From an uncultured Verrucomicrobiota bacterium (lineage in GTDB: Bacteria > Verrucomicrobiota > Verrucomicrobiia > Chthoniobacterales > SZAS-18), in assembly GCA_937871685.1 (NCBI GenBank), contig CALMOL010000116.1:1-26034 (forward strand): a stretch of 26,034 bases of DNA, read 5' to 3'. The notes beneath the pieces were generated by a model, which did not search any database, was not told the origin of the DNA, and saw only the letters and a list, made by a program, of their open reading frames with translations. How positions within the stretch are numbered: position 1 is the first letter of the stretch; every line of letters begins with the position of its first letter. Positions 8,562-15,241 of this stretch are shown piece after piece. Made by a program: the position numbers and the translations under genes.

Positions 8562-8573
8562 TTGTCGCGACAA
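8562..8573. promoter_or_regulatory. 12-bp perfect palindrome in a divergent promoter region (possible operator)
   Basis: TTGTCGCGACAA is self-complementary over all 12 bases. It lies between the divergent starts at 8538 (minus) and 8676 (plus), 24 bp from the former. Position and symmetry suit a dimeric regulator. No matching second site was seen in the window, and high-GC DNA yields short palindromes by chance. Confidence 0.35.
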
Positions 8574-8675
8574 GCGGACCCTCCGCCGCTGCCGCGCTTT
8601 CTTCTGGACAGAAGAGGCGGTGACCGGAAAAATGGCGGTTCCATTGCGCGCGCTTTGGCGCGGAGCCTCCTCATC

Positions 8676-9410
8676 ATGCTCGATATTCTTCAAAGAGGCG
8701 GCCCGCTCATGTGGCTGCTGCTCCCGGTGAGCGTGCTGGCCGCGGGCCTCTTCTTCGAGCGCTTCATGTATCTTCACCGCTCGGTCGTGCCGGTGGTGGA
8801 TCTCCTGCGCGGCCTCACCAACCTCGTGCGCCAGAACCGCTTCGCCGAAGCGGTGCGCGAGTGCCAAGCCTCGCCCGGGCCGGTGGCCCGCGTGCTCCGA
8901 AGCATCCTCGTTCGCCATGATCGGCCGTGCGACGAAATCAAGGAAGGCGCCGAAACCGCCGCGCGCCTCGAAGCGCGGCGACTGGAGGGCTACCTGCCTA
9001 TCCTGGCCACCGTGGCGCACGTCACGCCGCTGGTCGGCTTGCTCGGCACCGTGACGGGCTTGCTCCAGGCTTACCAAGTGATCTCTCTTCAAGGTGGCGT
9101 AGCCACGGCGGCTGATCTTTCCACCGGTCTCTACAACGCGCTGCTCACCACGGCCGGATCGCTGGTGGTCGCGGTGCCGGCCTTCCTGATGCACTCCTAC
9201 CTGTGCTCGCGCGTAAACCTGCTGCTCGACGACATCGAGCACGCCGTCGGCGGCTTGGTGCCGCTGCTGGTGGAATCTCGCGCGCGTGACTTGGCCGACA
9301 AGGGCATCATCTCCTTCGCCGAGGCCGCGCGCTCGCTGGAAGCAACCGCCCCACCGGAGTCGGCTAGCTCCGAGAAGCCCACGCGCCGGTCGCGGGGCGA
9401 CGCTTCCTGA
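8676..9410 (+). CDS. MotA/TolQ/ExbB proton channel family protein
   Basis: Inner-membrane protein of 244 aa that would form the pentameric channel energising a TonB- or TolA-like partner. An N-terminal membrane helix (GGPLMWLLLPVSVLAAGLFF) is followed by a cytosolic helical region, then the family hallmark region around residues 115-190 with two helices (THVTPLVGLLGTVTGLLQAYQ-like and NALLTTAGSLVVAVPAFLMH). The Pro-Leu-x-Gly-Leu-Leu-Gly-Thr-Val sequence is diagnostic. The short charged tail (after about 215) is variable. The ATG at 8676 is chosen because it directly precedes the first membrane helix. There is no Shine-Dalgarno; the leader is GCCTCCTCATC. An ExbD-like gene follows after 11 bp, so the two are surely co-transcribed. 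Confidence 0.9.
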   Translation: MLDILQRGGPLMWLLLPVSVLAAGLFFERFMYLHRSVVPVVDLLRGLTNLVRQNRFAEAVRECQASPGPVARVLRSILVRHDRPCDEIKEGAETAARLEARRLEGYLPILATVAHVTPLVGLLGTVTGLLQAYQVISLQGGVATAADLSTGLYNALLTTAGSLVVAVPAFLMHSYLCSRVNLLLDDIEHAVGGLVPLLVESRARDLADKGIISFAEAARSLEATAPPESASSEKPTRRSRGDAS

Positions 9411-9421
9411 CGGGCTGACCG

Positions 9422-9874
9422 ATGAACCTGCCGCGCCTCCAGCCCGCCCGACCCGGCGTGCTGCTGCTCGCGCCGGTGGCCAGCGTGCTGCTGCTGGCGC
9501 TCTTCTACGCGGGCTCCGGGCGCGCCCTCGTCGTGCAGCCGGGCGTCACCCTGGCGCTGCCGCCCTCGCCCTTCGTGGTGCCGCCGGCGCGCGGGGCGCT
9601 CGTGGTGAGCATCGTGTCCGGCACGGCGCCGCGCATCTTCGTGGGCGAGCGCGCGGTGTCGCTGGACGAACTGGACCAAGCCTTGCGCCAAGCCGCTGCC
9701 GCGGACGCCGAGGAGCCGGGCACCGCGGCGCGAACCCTCCTGCTGCGCGCCGACCGCGGCGTGGCCTACGAGACCGTGTTCGCCGTGGCGGGCAAAGCCG
9801 TGGCGCGCCGGTTCACCGTGGTGCTCGCGGCCGCGCCTGCCCCGCCGCCAGTCCCTGCCGCCGGGGGCAACTGA
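9422..9874 (+). CDS. ExbD/TolR-like protein lacking the conserved membrane aspartate
   Basis: Small 150-aa protein in the ExbD position directly after an ExbB-like gene. It has one N-terminal membrane helix (about residues 11-30) followed by VVQPGVTLALPPS, the usual ExbD sequence after the helix, and a periplasmic domain with ARTLLLRADRGVAYETVFAVAGKA, which matches the ExbD/TolR periplasmic fold (the D-x-x-V-x-Y-x-x-V region). In ExbD/TolR the helix carries a Pro-Leu-Ile-Asp-Val type motif whose Asp carries protons. Here the corresponding segment reads PVASV (residues 18-22), with Ser at the Asp position and no acidic residue in the helix. It is either a degenerate or a regulatory ExbD, or the channel works without this residue. 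The C-terminus is Ala/Pro-rich. Confidence 0.8.
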   Translation: MNLPRLQPARPGVLLLAPVASVLLLALFYAGSGRALVVQPGVTLALPPSPFVVPPARGALVVSIVSGTAPRIFVGERAVSLDELDQALRQAAAADAEEPGTAARTLLLRADRGVAYETVFAVAGKAVARRFTVVLAAAPAPPPVPAAGGN

Positions 9875-9882
9875 ACCGCCGC

Positions 9883-10230
9883 ATGCTCCCGGCCACTCCG
9901 CCTTTCATCCTCGCCGCCGATCCGCCGGCCGACGATTTCCGCAACCATCCACGCTGGCGACTCGTGGCCTTCCTCCTTTGCTCGCTGCTCAGCCACCTTG
10001 TCTGCTTCTATCTTTTCCAGGTCGCGTATCCACCCGCCGCGCCGCCGCCGCCCGTGCCGGTGACGATCTACCTGCCCGCTCCGGGCACGCCGGAGGCCGC
10101 GCAAGTCGCCGCGTGGGCTGAGGCAGCCGATCCCGCGCGCCTCACGCTGCCGCCCTTGCCGTCGCCGGCGCGCGCGCTGGAAACGGCCGGCGCGAACGAA
10201 TACGAGCCCTCCTTCGCGCGAAAGCCCTGA
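9883..10230 (+). CDS. Short TonB N-terminus-like membrane protein (115 aa)
   Basis: It has a charged N-terminal part, one membrane helix (LVAFLLCSLLSHLVCFYLFQV, about residues 29-49) and a proline-rich stretch (PPAAPPPPVPVTIYLPAP) before an unstructured tail. This is the layout of a TonB N-terminus, including a His inside the membrane helix, the residue that matters in TonB for coupling to ExbB/ExbD. The C-terminal TonB domain that binds outer-membrane receptors is absent. The gene begins 8 bp after the ExbD-like gene, so the third position of an exbB-exbD-tonB operon is filled by this short protein. Calling it a TonB remnant or an adaptor is inference from context. Confidence 0.7.
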   Translation: MLPATPPFILAADPPADDFRNHPRWRLVAFLLCSLLSHLVCFYLFQVAYPPAAPPPPVPVTIYLPAPGTPEAAQVAAWAEAADPARLTLPPLPSPARALETAGANEYEPSFARKP

Positions 10231-10247
10231 GTCGCGCCGGCCTCCCA

Positions 10248-10487
10248 ATGTTCCGCGTCTCGCTCGGCCTGCTCATCTTCCTGTATTTCTTCGCCATCCT
10301 CGGCGTGGTGCTCGCGCTGTGGGTCTTCGAGGAGCGGCGACGGCAGCGGCGCGCGCGCGAGGCCGCGAGGCATCGTGTGCGTTGCGCGGTTTGCGCATAC
10401 GACTTCGAGGACTACGGTTCCGACCCCGCGGCGGCCTGCCCCCGTTGCGGCGCGCTCAACGAGCGGCTTCCCGCGCCGAGGTTCTAG
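10248..10487 (+). CDS. Membrane-anchored zinc-ribbon protein (79 aa)
   Basis: It has one N-terminal membrane helix (LGLLIFLYFFAILGVVLALWVF), a strongly basic juxtamembrane segment (EERRRQRRAREAARHR) and then a two-knuckle zinc ribbon: CAVC at about residues 46-49 and CPRC at about 64-67, separated by an acidic loop. The basic segment implies the ribbon is cytosolic. I recognise no named family. The ATG at 10248 is 17 bp after the previous stop, so it belongs to the Exb-like operon. It may be a small partner or stabiliser of that membrane complex, but nothing in the sequence proves this. Confidence 0.75.
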   Translation: MFRVSLGLLIFLYFFAILGVVLALWVFEERRRQRRAREAARHRVRCAVCAYDFEDYGSDPAAACPRCGALNERLPAPRF

Positions 10488-10531
10488 CGCTCACCCTTCT
10501 CTTAACCACCGACTTTTTTCTTCTTTTACCC

Positions 10532-11707
10532 ATGGGAATGTGGATCGGACGCAACCGCAAAGCTCGCGTCACCTACGGCTTCGACGAGATCGCCCTTGTG
10601 CCCGGCGACGTGACCATCAACCCCAACGAGGTGGACACCACGTTCCGCCTCCCGCGGCCGGATGGCTCGCACCTCGCGCTCCCGGTGCCCATCCTCGCCT
10701 CGGCCATGGACGGCGTCACCGACGTGCGCTTCTGCATCGAGATGGGCAAGCTCGGCGGCCTCGGCGTGATCAACCTCGAAGGCGTCCAAACCCGCTACGA
10801 GAACCCAGCCGAGGTGCTCGAGCCCATCGCCACCGCACCCAAGAACGAGGTCACCTCGCTCATCCAGAAGATCTACCTGGAGCCGATCCGCGAGGAACTC
10901 ATCCAAAAGCGCGTGCAGGAACTGAAGGCCGCCGGCGTGGTCGCCGCCGTGTCGTCCATCCCGCAGAAGGCCGCCCGCTACGGCAAGCTGGCCCAGGAAG
11001 CCGGCGCCGACGTCTTCGTGGTGCAATCCACGGTCGCCACCGCGCGGCACATCTCCTCGGAATACGAGCTCTTCGACCTCGCCGCCTTCTGCGCCGACAT
11101 GAAGATCCCGGTGATCGTCGGCAACGCCGTCACCTTCGACGTGACCCTGGAGCTGATGGCCTGCGGCGTGGCCGGCGTGCTCATCGGCGTGGGGCCGGGC
11201 GCGGCCTGCACCTCGCGCGGCGTGCTGGGCCTGGGCGTGCCGCAGGTCACCGCCACGGTGGACTGCGCCGCGGCGCGCGACGAGCACCACAAGCGCACCG
11301 GAAAGTTCGTCCCCATCATCACCGACGGCGGCATGCGCGTGGGCGGCGACGTGTGCAAGGCCTTCGCGTGCGGCTCCGACGCCGTGATGATCGGCTCGCC
11401 CTTCGCGCGCGCCGAAGAAGCCCCCGGCCGCGGCAACCACTGGGGCATGGCCACCCCGCACGCCAATTTGCCGCGCGGCACCCGCATCCACGTGGGCGTC
11501 ACCGGCTCGCTCAAGCAGATTCTCTTCGGCCCGGCGAACACCGACGACGGCTCGCAAAACCTCGTCGGCGCCATCACCACCTGCATGGGCAACGTGGGCG
11601 CGCGCAACATCCGCGAGTTCCAGGAGACCGAGATCATCATCGCCCCCAGCATCAAGAGCGAGGGCAAGCTCTTCCAGCAGGTTCAGAACGTCGGCATGGC
11701 CCGCTGA
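10532..11707 (+). CDS. guaB3: GuaB3-type IMP dehydrogenase-related protein
   Basis: This is a TIM-barrel enzyme of the IMPDH/GMPR superfamily, 391 aa. The N-terminus (IGRNRKARVTYGFDEIALVP, residues 5-24) and LASAMDGVTD near 55-64 are characteristic of the GuaB3 subgroup. The catalytic loop GPGAACTSRGVLGLGVPQ carries Cys226, and ITDGGMR near 263-269 is the phosphate-binding region. There is no CBS pair, which separates it from canonical GuaB (about 490 aa with CBS). GuaB3 from other bacteria has been reported to have IMP dehydrogenase activity, so a role in GMP synthesis is likely here. The ATG at 10532 is preceded by a striking pyrimidine tract (CTTTTTTCTTCTTTTACCC region) and not a Shine-Dalgarno. 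It lies 44 bp after the zinc-ribbon gene and may share its transcript or have its own promoter. Confidence 0.88.
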   Translation: MGMWIGRNRKARVTYGFDEIALVPGDVTINPNEVDTTFRLPRPDGSHLALPVPILASAMDGVTDVRFCIEMGKLGGLGVINLEGVQTRYENPAEVLEPIATAPKNEVTSLIQKIYLEPIREELIQKRVQELKAAGVVAAVSSIPQKAARYGKLAQEAGADVFVVQSTVATARHISSEYELFDLAAFCADMKIPVIVGNAVTFDVTLELMACGVAGVLIGVGPGAACTSRGVLGLGVPQVTATVDCAAARDEHHKRTGKFVPIITDGGMRVGGDVCKAFACGSDAVMIGSPFARAEEAPGRGNHWGMATPHANLPRGTRIHVGVTGSLKQILFGPANTDDGSQNLVGAITTCMGNVGARNIREFQETEIIIAPSIKSEGKLFQQVQNVGMAR

Positions 11708-11829
11708 TCGCCCGAGCGTCGCGCCGCCTGTGACTGCTGCGCGGCGCCGACTGCACCTATGGAGAAGGATCGATCTCCGCGGGCGTAAGTTGGCGCACGT
11801 GGCCCTTGCCGGGCGCTTGCCCGCCAACC

Positions 11830-12521
11830 ATGCTTTCCGATGACTCTGCCGGAACTGGCGAAACAACTTCGCACTATTCGCTCGAAGATGCCGCGGCTTA
11901 CCTCCGCCGAAGCCTACGCGCAGATGGACCGAATGATGGAGCGGACGACTTCGGCCTCGTCGAGCGCCCGTGGGATGCGCTCCTCCGATGGGCTGAAGAA
12001 GCCGGCTGTCTCCCCCGGTAAGCTTTGCTCCACCCGCGCGAGAAGGTGGAAGGGAGCATGATGTGCGTTTGGAAGAGAGCACCGGTCGCTGGATCAAGTT
12101 CACGAAACTAAGCGCAACCGGCTGCACGATCAGTTGGGACGACAAGGGCGCGCCGTTTATGCACGGCGCATCACCCTTGGAGTATTTGCAGCGCTTGGCT
12201 TGGCAAAACCAAGTCTTCGGCGACGACATCCGTTTGGTTGGACTCTGGCAAGCACAGGCCCACCGGTGGAGCGTCGTGACCTCGCAGCCAGGTCTGCAAG
12301 GGGATCGACCAACGCTTGATGAACTCGAAGACGCCTTTCGATCCAACGGCTTCACGTTGCTACCTTGGCGGAGCATTGACTACGAAGGGGCGCTGGCCTT
12401 CCGCGGCGGCGGTTTCGACGTGTGGGATGTTCATCCCGCCAACGTTTTTCTCTCGGCCGAGAGGCTACCGCTTCCCGTTGACGTCATCATCACACGGACC
12501 GGCGGGAATGATGTTCCTTAG
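11830..12521 (+). pseudogene. Frameshifted gene, polyvalent-protein-kinase-like family
   Basis: Two adjacent reading frames form one protein. From the ATG at 11830 frame 1 reads MLSDDSAGTGETTSHYSLED and later WDALLRWAEEAGCLPR before a stop at 12019-12021. The other frame continues from about 12012 with GGREHDVRLEESTGRWIKFT and FGDDIRLVGLW, SQPGLQG and WDVHPANVFL, ending at 12521. Adding one C to the five-C run at 12012-12016 joins them without any stop. The second part resembles the putative polyvalent protein kinase-like domain: the REHDV then IKFT start, FGDDIR in the middle and an Asp-x-His-x-x-Asn near the end. It is a pseudogene, a sequencing error in the homopolymer, or a programmed frameshift. 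Its GC looks lower than its flanks, suggesting transfer. The preceding 122 bp (11708-11829) hold nothing I can assign. Confidence 0.6.
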
Positions 12522-12591
12522 GTCACGCCAGGGCGAATTGCCGCATCGGCTGCACCGAGAATGGCGCGCCGCATATCACGCGCGCTCCCCG

Positions 12592-12615
12592 ACGATTCAC
12601 CATCCACGATTCACC
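12592..12615. repeat. Heptamer-periodic short repeat
   Basis: ACGATTCACC occurs at 12592-12601 and again at 12606-12615, a 14-bp period made of heptamers (GATTCAC, CATCCAC, GATTCAC). The second copy runs across the stop codon of the MFS gene at 12611. A related string, GGTGAATTCG, lies on the plus strand in the loop of the 7496-7600 hairpin; it matches the reverse complement of this unit with one extra T. The rest of 12522-12610 shows nothing. Confidence 0.6.
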
Positions 12616-13864
12616 TCTGCTTCTGCCCCTCCACGTCCGGCAGGAACACGGTGAGCAGCCCGAGCAGCGGCAGCCACGCGCACAGGGCGAAGACGTGCTC
12701 GATGCTCGTGTGGTCGGCCAGCTTGCCGAGCACCGCCGCGGCGATGCCCGCGATGCCGAAGGCGAACCCGAAGAACAGGCCCGCGATCATCCCCACCTTC
12801 CCCGGCACCAGCTCCTGCGCATAGACCACGATCGCCGAGAACGCCGAGGCGATGATGATGCCGATGAACACGGTGAGCACCACCGCGCCCGTCACGCCCG
12901 CGTGCGGCAAGGCCAACGTGAAGGGCGCCACGCCCAGGATCGAGCCCCAGATCACGCGCTTGCGCCCGATGCGGTCGCCGATCGGCCCGCCCACCATCGT
13001 GCCCACCGCGGTGGCCGCCAGGAAGACGAACAGGCACACCTGCGCCGACGGGATCTCCATCCCGAAGCGGTGGTTCAGGTAGAACACGTAGTAGTTCGTC
13101 ATGCTCGCCATATAGACGTATTTGGAAAAGATCAGCACGGCCAGCACCGTGAGCGCCCCGGCCACGCGCGCGCGGGAAAGGCCCGGCTTGGCCTCCCGCC
13201 CCGCCGCGGCGGATGCCTTCGGCCGGATGCGGTCCAACTGGCGCAGTTGCCAATTGCCCACCACCCACAGCACCACCAAGCCCAGCAGCGCCACGAGGGA
13301 AAACCACGCCACCGAGCCTTGCCCGCGCGCCACCACCACGGCCGCCACGCCCAGCGGCCCGAGCGCCGAGCCTGCGTTGCCACCGAGCTGGAAGAGCGAT
13401 TGCGCCAGCCCGCGCCGCTGCCCCGCCGCGAGATAGGCCACGCGCGACGCCTCCGGGTGAAAGATCGCCGAGCCCAGCCCGATGATCACCGCCGCGAGCA
13501 GCACATGCCCATACGTGCCGGCCACCGCCAGCGAGAGCAGGCCGACGAGCATCAAGCCCATCCCCACCGCCAGCGAGCGCGGCATCGGCCGCCGGTCCGT
13601 GATGTAGCCGACGAGCGGCTGGCACACCGACGACGTGGCGAAGAAGCACAGCGTGATCCGGCCGAGTTCCTCGAAGGAAAGGTGCAGCGTGTTCTTCAGC
13701 ACCGGGAAGAGCGCCGGCAGCAGCGCCTGGATCGTGTCGTTGAGCCCGTGCGAGAGCGAGATGGCGAAAAGGATCGGAAACACCGTTCGCGCCCCCACCG
13801 CCGGCGCCGCGGGCACGGGGACCACGGGATTCAGCGGCTCGGCGTCGGCGACATCGGAACTCAT
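12611..13864 (-). CDS. MFS transporter, fosmidomycin-resistance (Fsr) type
   Basis: Inner-membrane exporter of 417 aa with about 12 hydrophobic segments. Family-typical sequences are SLSHGLNDTIQALLPALFPVLK at the first helix, QPLVGYITDRRPMPRSL, GLGSAIFHPEASRVAYLAAG, GLAQSLFQLGGNAGSALGP and, in the second half, GPIGDRIGRKRVIWGS. The HPE-x-SR and SLFQ-x-GGN-x-G motifs are those of the Fsr family, which exports fosmidomycin in E. coli; the natural substrate is unknown. The ATG at 13864 is preferred because a Shine-Dalgarno-like GGGAGAGGA precedes it on the minus strand and the protein then starts with a short acidic-Pro/Ala tail before helix 1. The frame is open further upstream, to 14065, but that extension has no family character. 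Confidence 0.9.
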   Translation of the reverse strand: MSSDVADAEPLNPVVPVPAAPAVGARTVFPILFAISLSHGLNDTIQALLPALFPVLKNTLHLSFEELGRITLCFFATSSVCQPLVGYITDRRPMPRSLAVGMGLMLVGLLSLAVAGTYGHVLLAAVIIGLGSAIFHPEASRVAYLAAGQRRGLAQSLFQLGGNAGSALGPLGVAAVVVARGQGSVAWFSLVALLGLVVLWVVGNWQLRQLDRIRPKASAAAGREAKPGLSRARVAGALTVLAVLIFSKYVYMASMTNYYVFYLNHRFGMEIPSAQVCLFVFLAATAVGTMVGGPIGDRIGRKRVIWGSILGVAPFTLALPHAGVTGAVVLTVFIGIIIASAFSAIVVYAQELVPGKVGMIAGLFFGFAFGIAGIAAAVLGKLADHTSIEHVFALCAWLPLLGLLTVFLPDVEGQKQR

Positions 13865-13865
13865 C

Positions 13866-13875
13866 GTCCTCTCCC
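13866..13875 (-). promoter_or_regulatory. Shine-Dalgarno site of the MFS gene
   Basis: Read on the minus strand, GGGAGAGGAC lies directly before the G-ATG at 13864. It decides the start in favour of the 417-aa product over longer in-frame alternatives. The remainder of the 199-bp divergent gap (13865-14063) is pyrimidine-rich and shows no clear -35/-10 pair. Confidence 0.6.
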
Positions 13876-14063
13876 GGTAAGGTCGCCGTGCCCCTGGTGC
13901 AACGCTCGCCCCTGGCATGATCGGCCATCCCCGGCCTGCGGCTTTGGGAATTGCACGGCCAGCTTTGCTCATCCCAACGAAGCCTCCTTCAAGCTGCTTC
14001 CTGGCCAACCCAGGGTTCCGGCAGCTTCCACGTTCCTCCACCACCCCTCCGCCCTCCGCTCCC

Positions 14064-14222
14064 ATGCTCCATTACGCCGTCGTCTTCCTCGTCATCGCCA
14101 TCATCGCCGCCATCCTCGGCTTCGGAGCCCTGGCCGGCACCGCCGCGTGGATCGCCAAGATTTGCCTCATCGTCTTCGTCGTCCTGGCCATCATCTCCTT
14201 CGCGCGCGGCCGCCGGGTCTGA
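14064..14222 (+). CDS. DUF1328 small membrane protein (YtjA-like, 52 aa)
   Basis: It is a 52-aa protein with two hydrophobic helices separated by GFGALAGTAAWIAKI, the signature of the DUF1328 family (E. coli YtjA is 53 aa). The tail FARGRRV is basic, as usual. Function is unknown; in other bacteria members have been reported to respond to stress. The ATG at 14064 follows a pyrimidine leader (CTCCGCTCCC) with no Shine-Dalgarno. A frame that is open further upstream would add 49 residues without family character, so the short form is preferred. It is divergent from the MFS gene. Confidence 0.88.
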   Translation: MLHYAVVFLVIAIIAAILGFGALAGTAAWIAKICLIVFVVLAIISFARGRRV

Positions 14223-14603
14223 CCGCTTCCTGCCTCCGCCGGCTCGCGCGGTGGAGGCGCCTTGGTCAGAACCACAAAAAACTCTCCCTTCCTGCTTGCC
14301 GAGACCCGGCGGCGGCGTTTTCATGCCGCGCGTTGGTTTCCTGGTGAGTAAGCCGTGAGAGCTTTCCCGAACCCGCGGTGACCGTTGCCGACGGGTGCGT
14401 TCTTTCCAGATCGTCCGCGCCCGGTCTGCGGGATCCACGGCGGCGCGGAACCCTCTCCCGTCCTGCGAAGACGCCTCCAGTCAGGGCCCGCTCCGGCGCG
14501 AGGACCAGCGCGACGAGGGCAACGGAGCGCACGTGACAGCGAAGAATGAGGCAAAGGCCTGCCGACAGGGCGTGCCCACCACTCCGCCTGCCTGCTCGCA
14601 CCC
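14223..14603. other. 381-bp gap without a gene
   Basis: This lies between the DUF1328 and nitroreductase genes. I see no reading frame with protein character, no tRNA and no tandem repeat. It contains the stem-loop listed separately at 14233-14259 and an AT-richer patch around 14268-14290. The promoter of the nitroreductase should lie toward the right end, but I cannot point to a convincing one. Confidence 0.6.
14233..14259 (+). terminator. GC-rich stem-loop after the DUF1328 gene (terminator candidate)
   Basis: GCCTCCGCCG pairs with CGGTGGAGGC (one G-T wobble) around a 7-nt loop, giving a 10-bp stem that starts about 10 nt after the stop codon. There is no U-tract, so intrinsic termination is uncertain; it could equally protect the 3' end of the short mRNA. 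Confidence 0.4.
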
Positions 14604-15167
14604 ATGGAACTCTCCGAAGCCATCCTCCAGCGCCGCACGATCAAGGATTTCAAGCCCGGACCAGTGCCCGCCGAGTTGCTGGAGCGAGCGCTGGACACCG
14701 GGCGCTGGGCACAGAACCACAAGCTGACCCAACCATGGCGCTTCGCGCTGCTCGGGCCGGAAACGCACCGCCGGCTGGCCGAGGGCTTCGCGGAGGCGCA
14801 GGCGACGGGCGCGGTGTCCGACGCGGAGCGCGACCAAGTGCGCCGGGACGCCACGGCCAAGCTGCTTTCCAAGCCAAGCATCGTGGCGGTGAGCCAGCGC
14901 CTGGAAGGCTCGGCCGCGCAACGCAAGGAAGACTACGGCGCGATCTCCTGCGCCATCCAGAACATCCAACTGGCCGCGTGGGCCGAGGGCGTCGGCATGC
15001 AATGGAGCAGCGGCAAGATCATCGCCCTGCCGCAGACCTACGAGTTGCTCGGCATCGAGCCGGTGAAGGAGGAAATCGTGGGCCTGCTCTTCTTCGGCTA
15101 TCCGGCGAAAGTGCCCGCGCCACCGCCGCGCCGCCCTTTGGGTGAGGTGCTGCGCCGGCTGCCCTGA
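14604..15167 (+). CDS. Nitroreductase family protein
   Basis: FMN-dependent oxidoreductase of 187 aa. The N-terminus AILQRRTIKDFKPGPVP (residues 6-22) is the FMN-phosphate-binding start typical of this family. WAQNHKLTQPWRFALLG (about 37-53) matches the helix and strand over the flavin, and DYGAISCAIQNIQLAAWAEGVGMQWSSG (about 112-139) is the conserved core with dimer contacts. The length fits YdjA-like or small nitroreductases. The substrate cannot be read from the sequence. The ATG at 14604 has no Shine-Dalgarno (leader CCTGCTCGCACCC). A Tat-exported MmgE/PrpD protein follows 74 bp downstream, with no obvious functional link. Confidence 0.88.
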   Translation: MELSEAILQRRTIKDFKPGPVPAELLERALDTGRWAQNHKLTQPWRFALLGPETHRRLAEGFAEAQATGAVSDAERDQVRRDATAKLLSKPSIVAVSQRLEGSAAQRKEDYGAISCAIQNIQLAAWAEGVGMQWSSGKIIALPQTYELLGIEPVKEEIVGLLFFGYPAKVPAPPPRRPLGEVLRRLP

Positions 15168-15241
15168 CGCGGGCGCGACCGCGGCCAGCTGCGAAGAACA
15201 GCCTCGTCACCAAGGCGCCGTCCGCTATAAACCCGAGACCC

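Noticed and set aside
11840..12061. 73-codon frame starting MTLPELAKQL as the start of the kinase-like gene
   Set aside because: It would need a different shift to join the downstream part, and its later half (Ser/Arg-rich) looks like off-frame sequence. The frame from 11830 has better composition and joins by a single C.
10526..12376. Minus-strand 616-codon frame opposite GuaB3
   Set aside because: Shadow of GuaB3; residue composition is typical of a reverse-strand artefact.
13865..14065. Longer N-terminus for the MFS protein starting at 14065
   Set aside because: The extension has no family character and the ATG at 13864 has a Shine-Dalgarno site.
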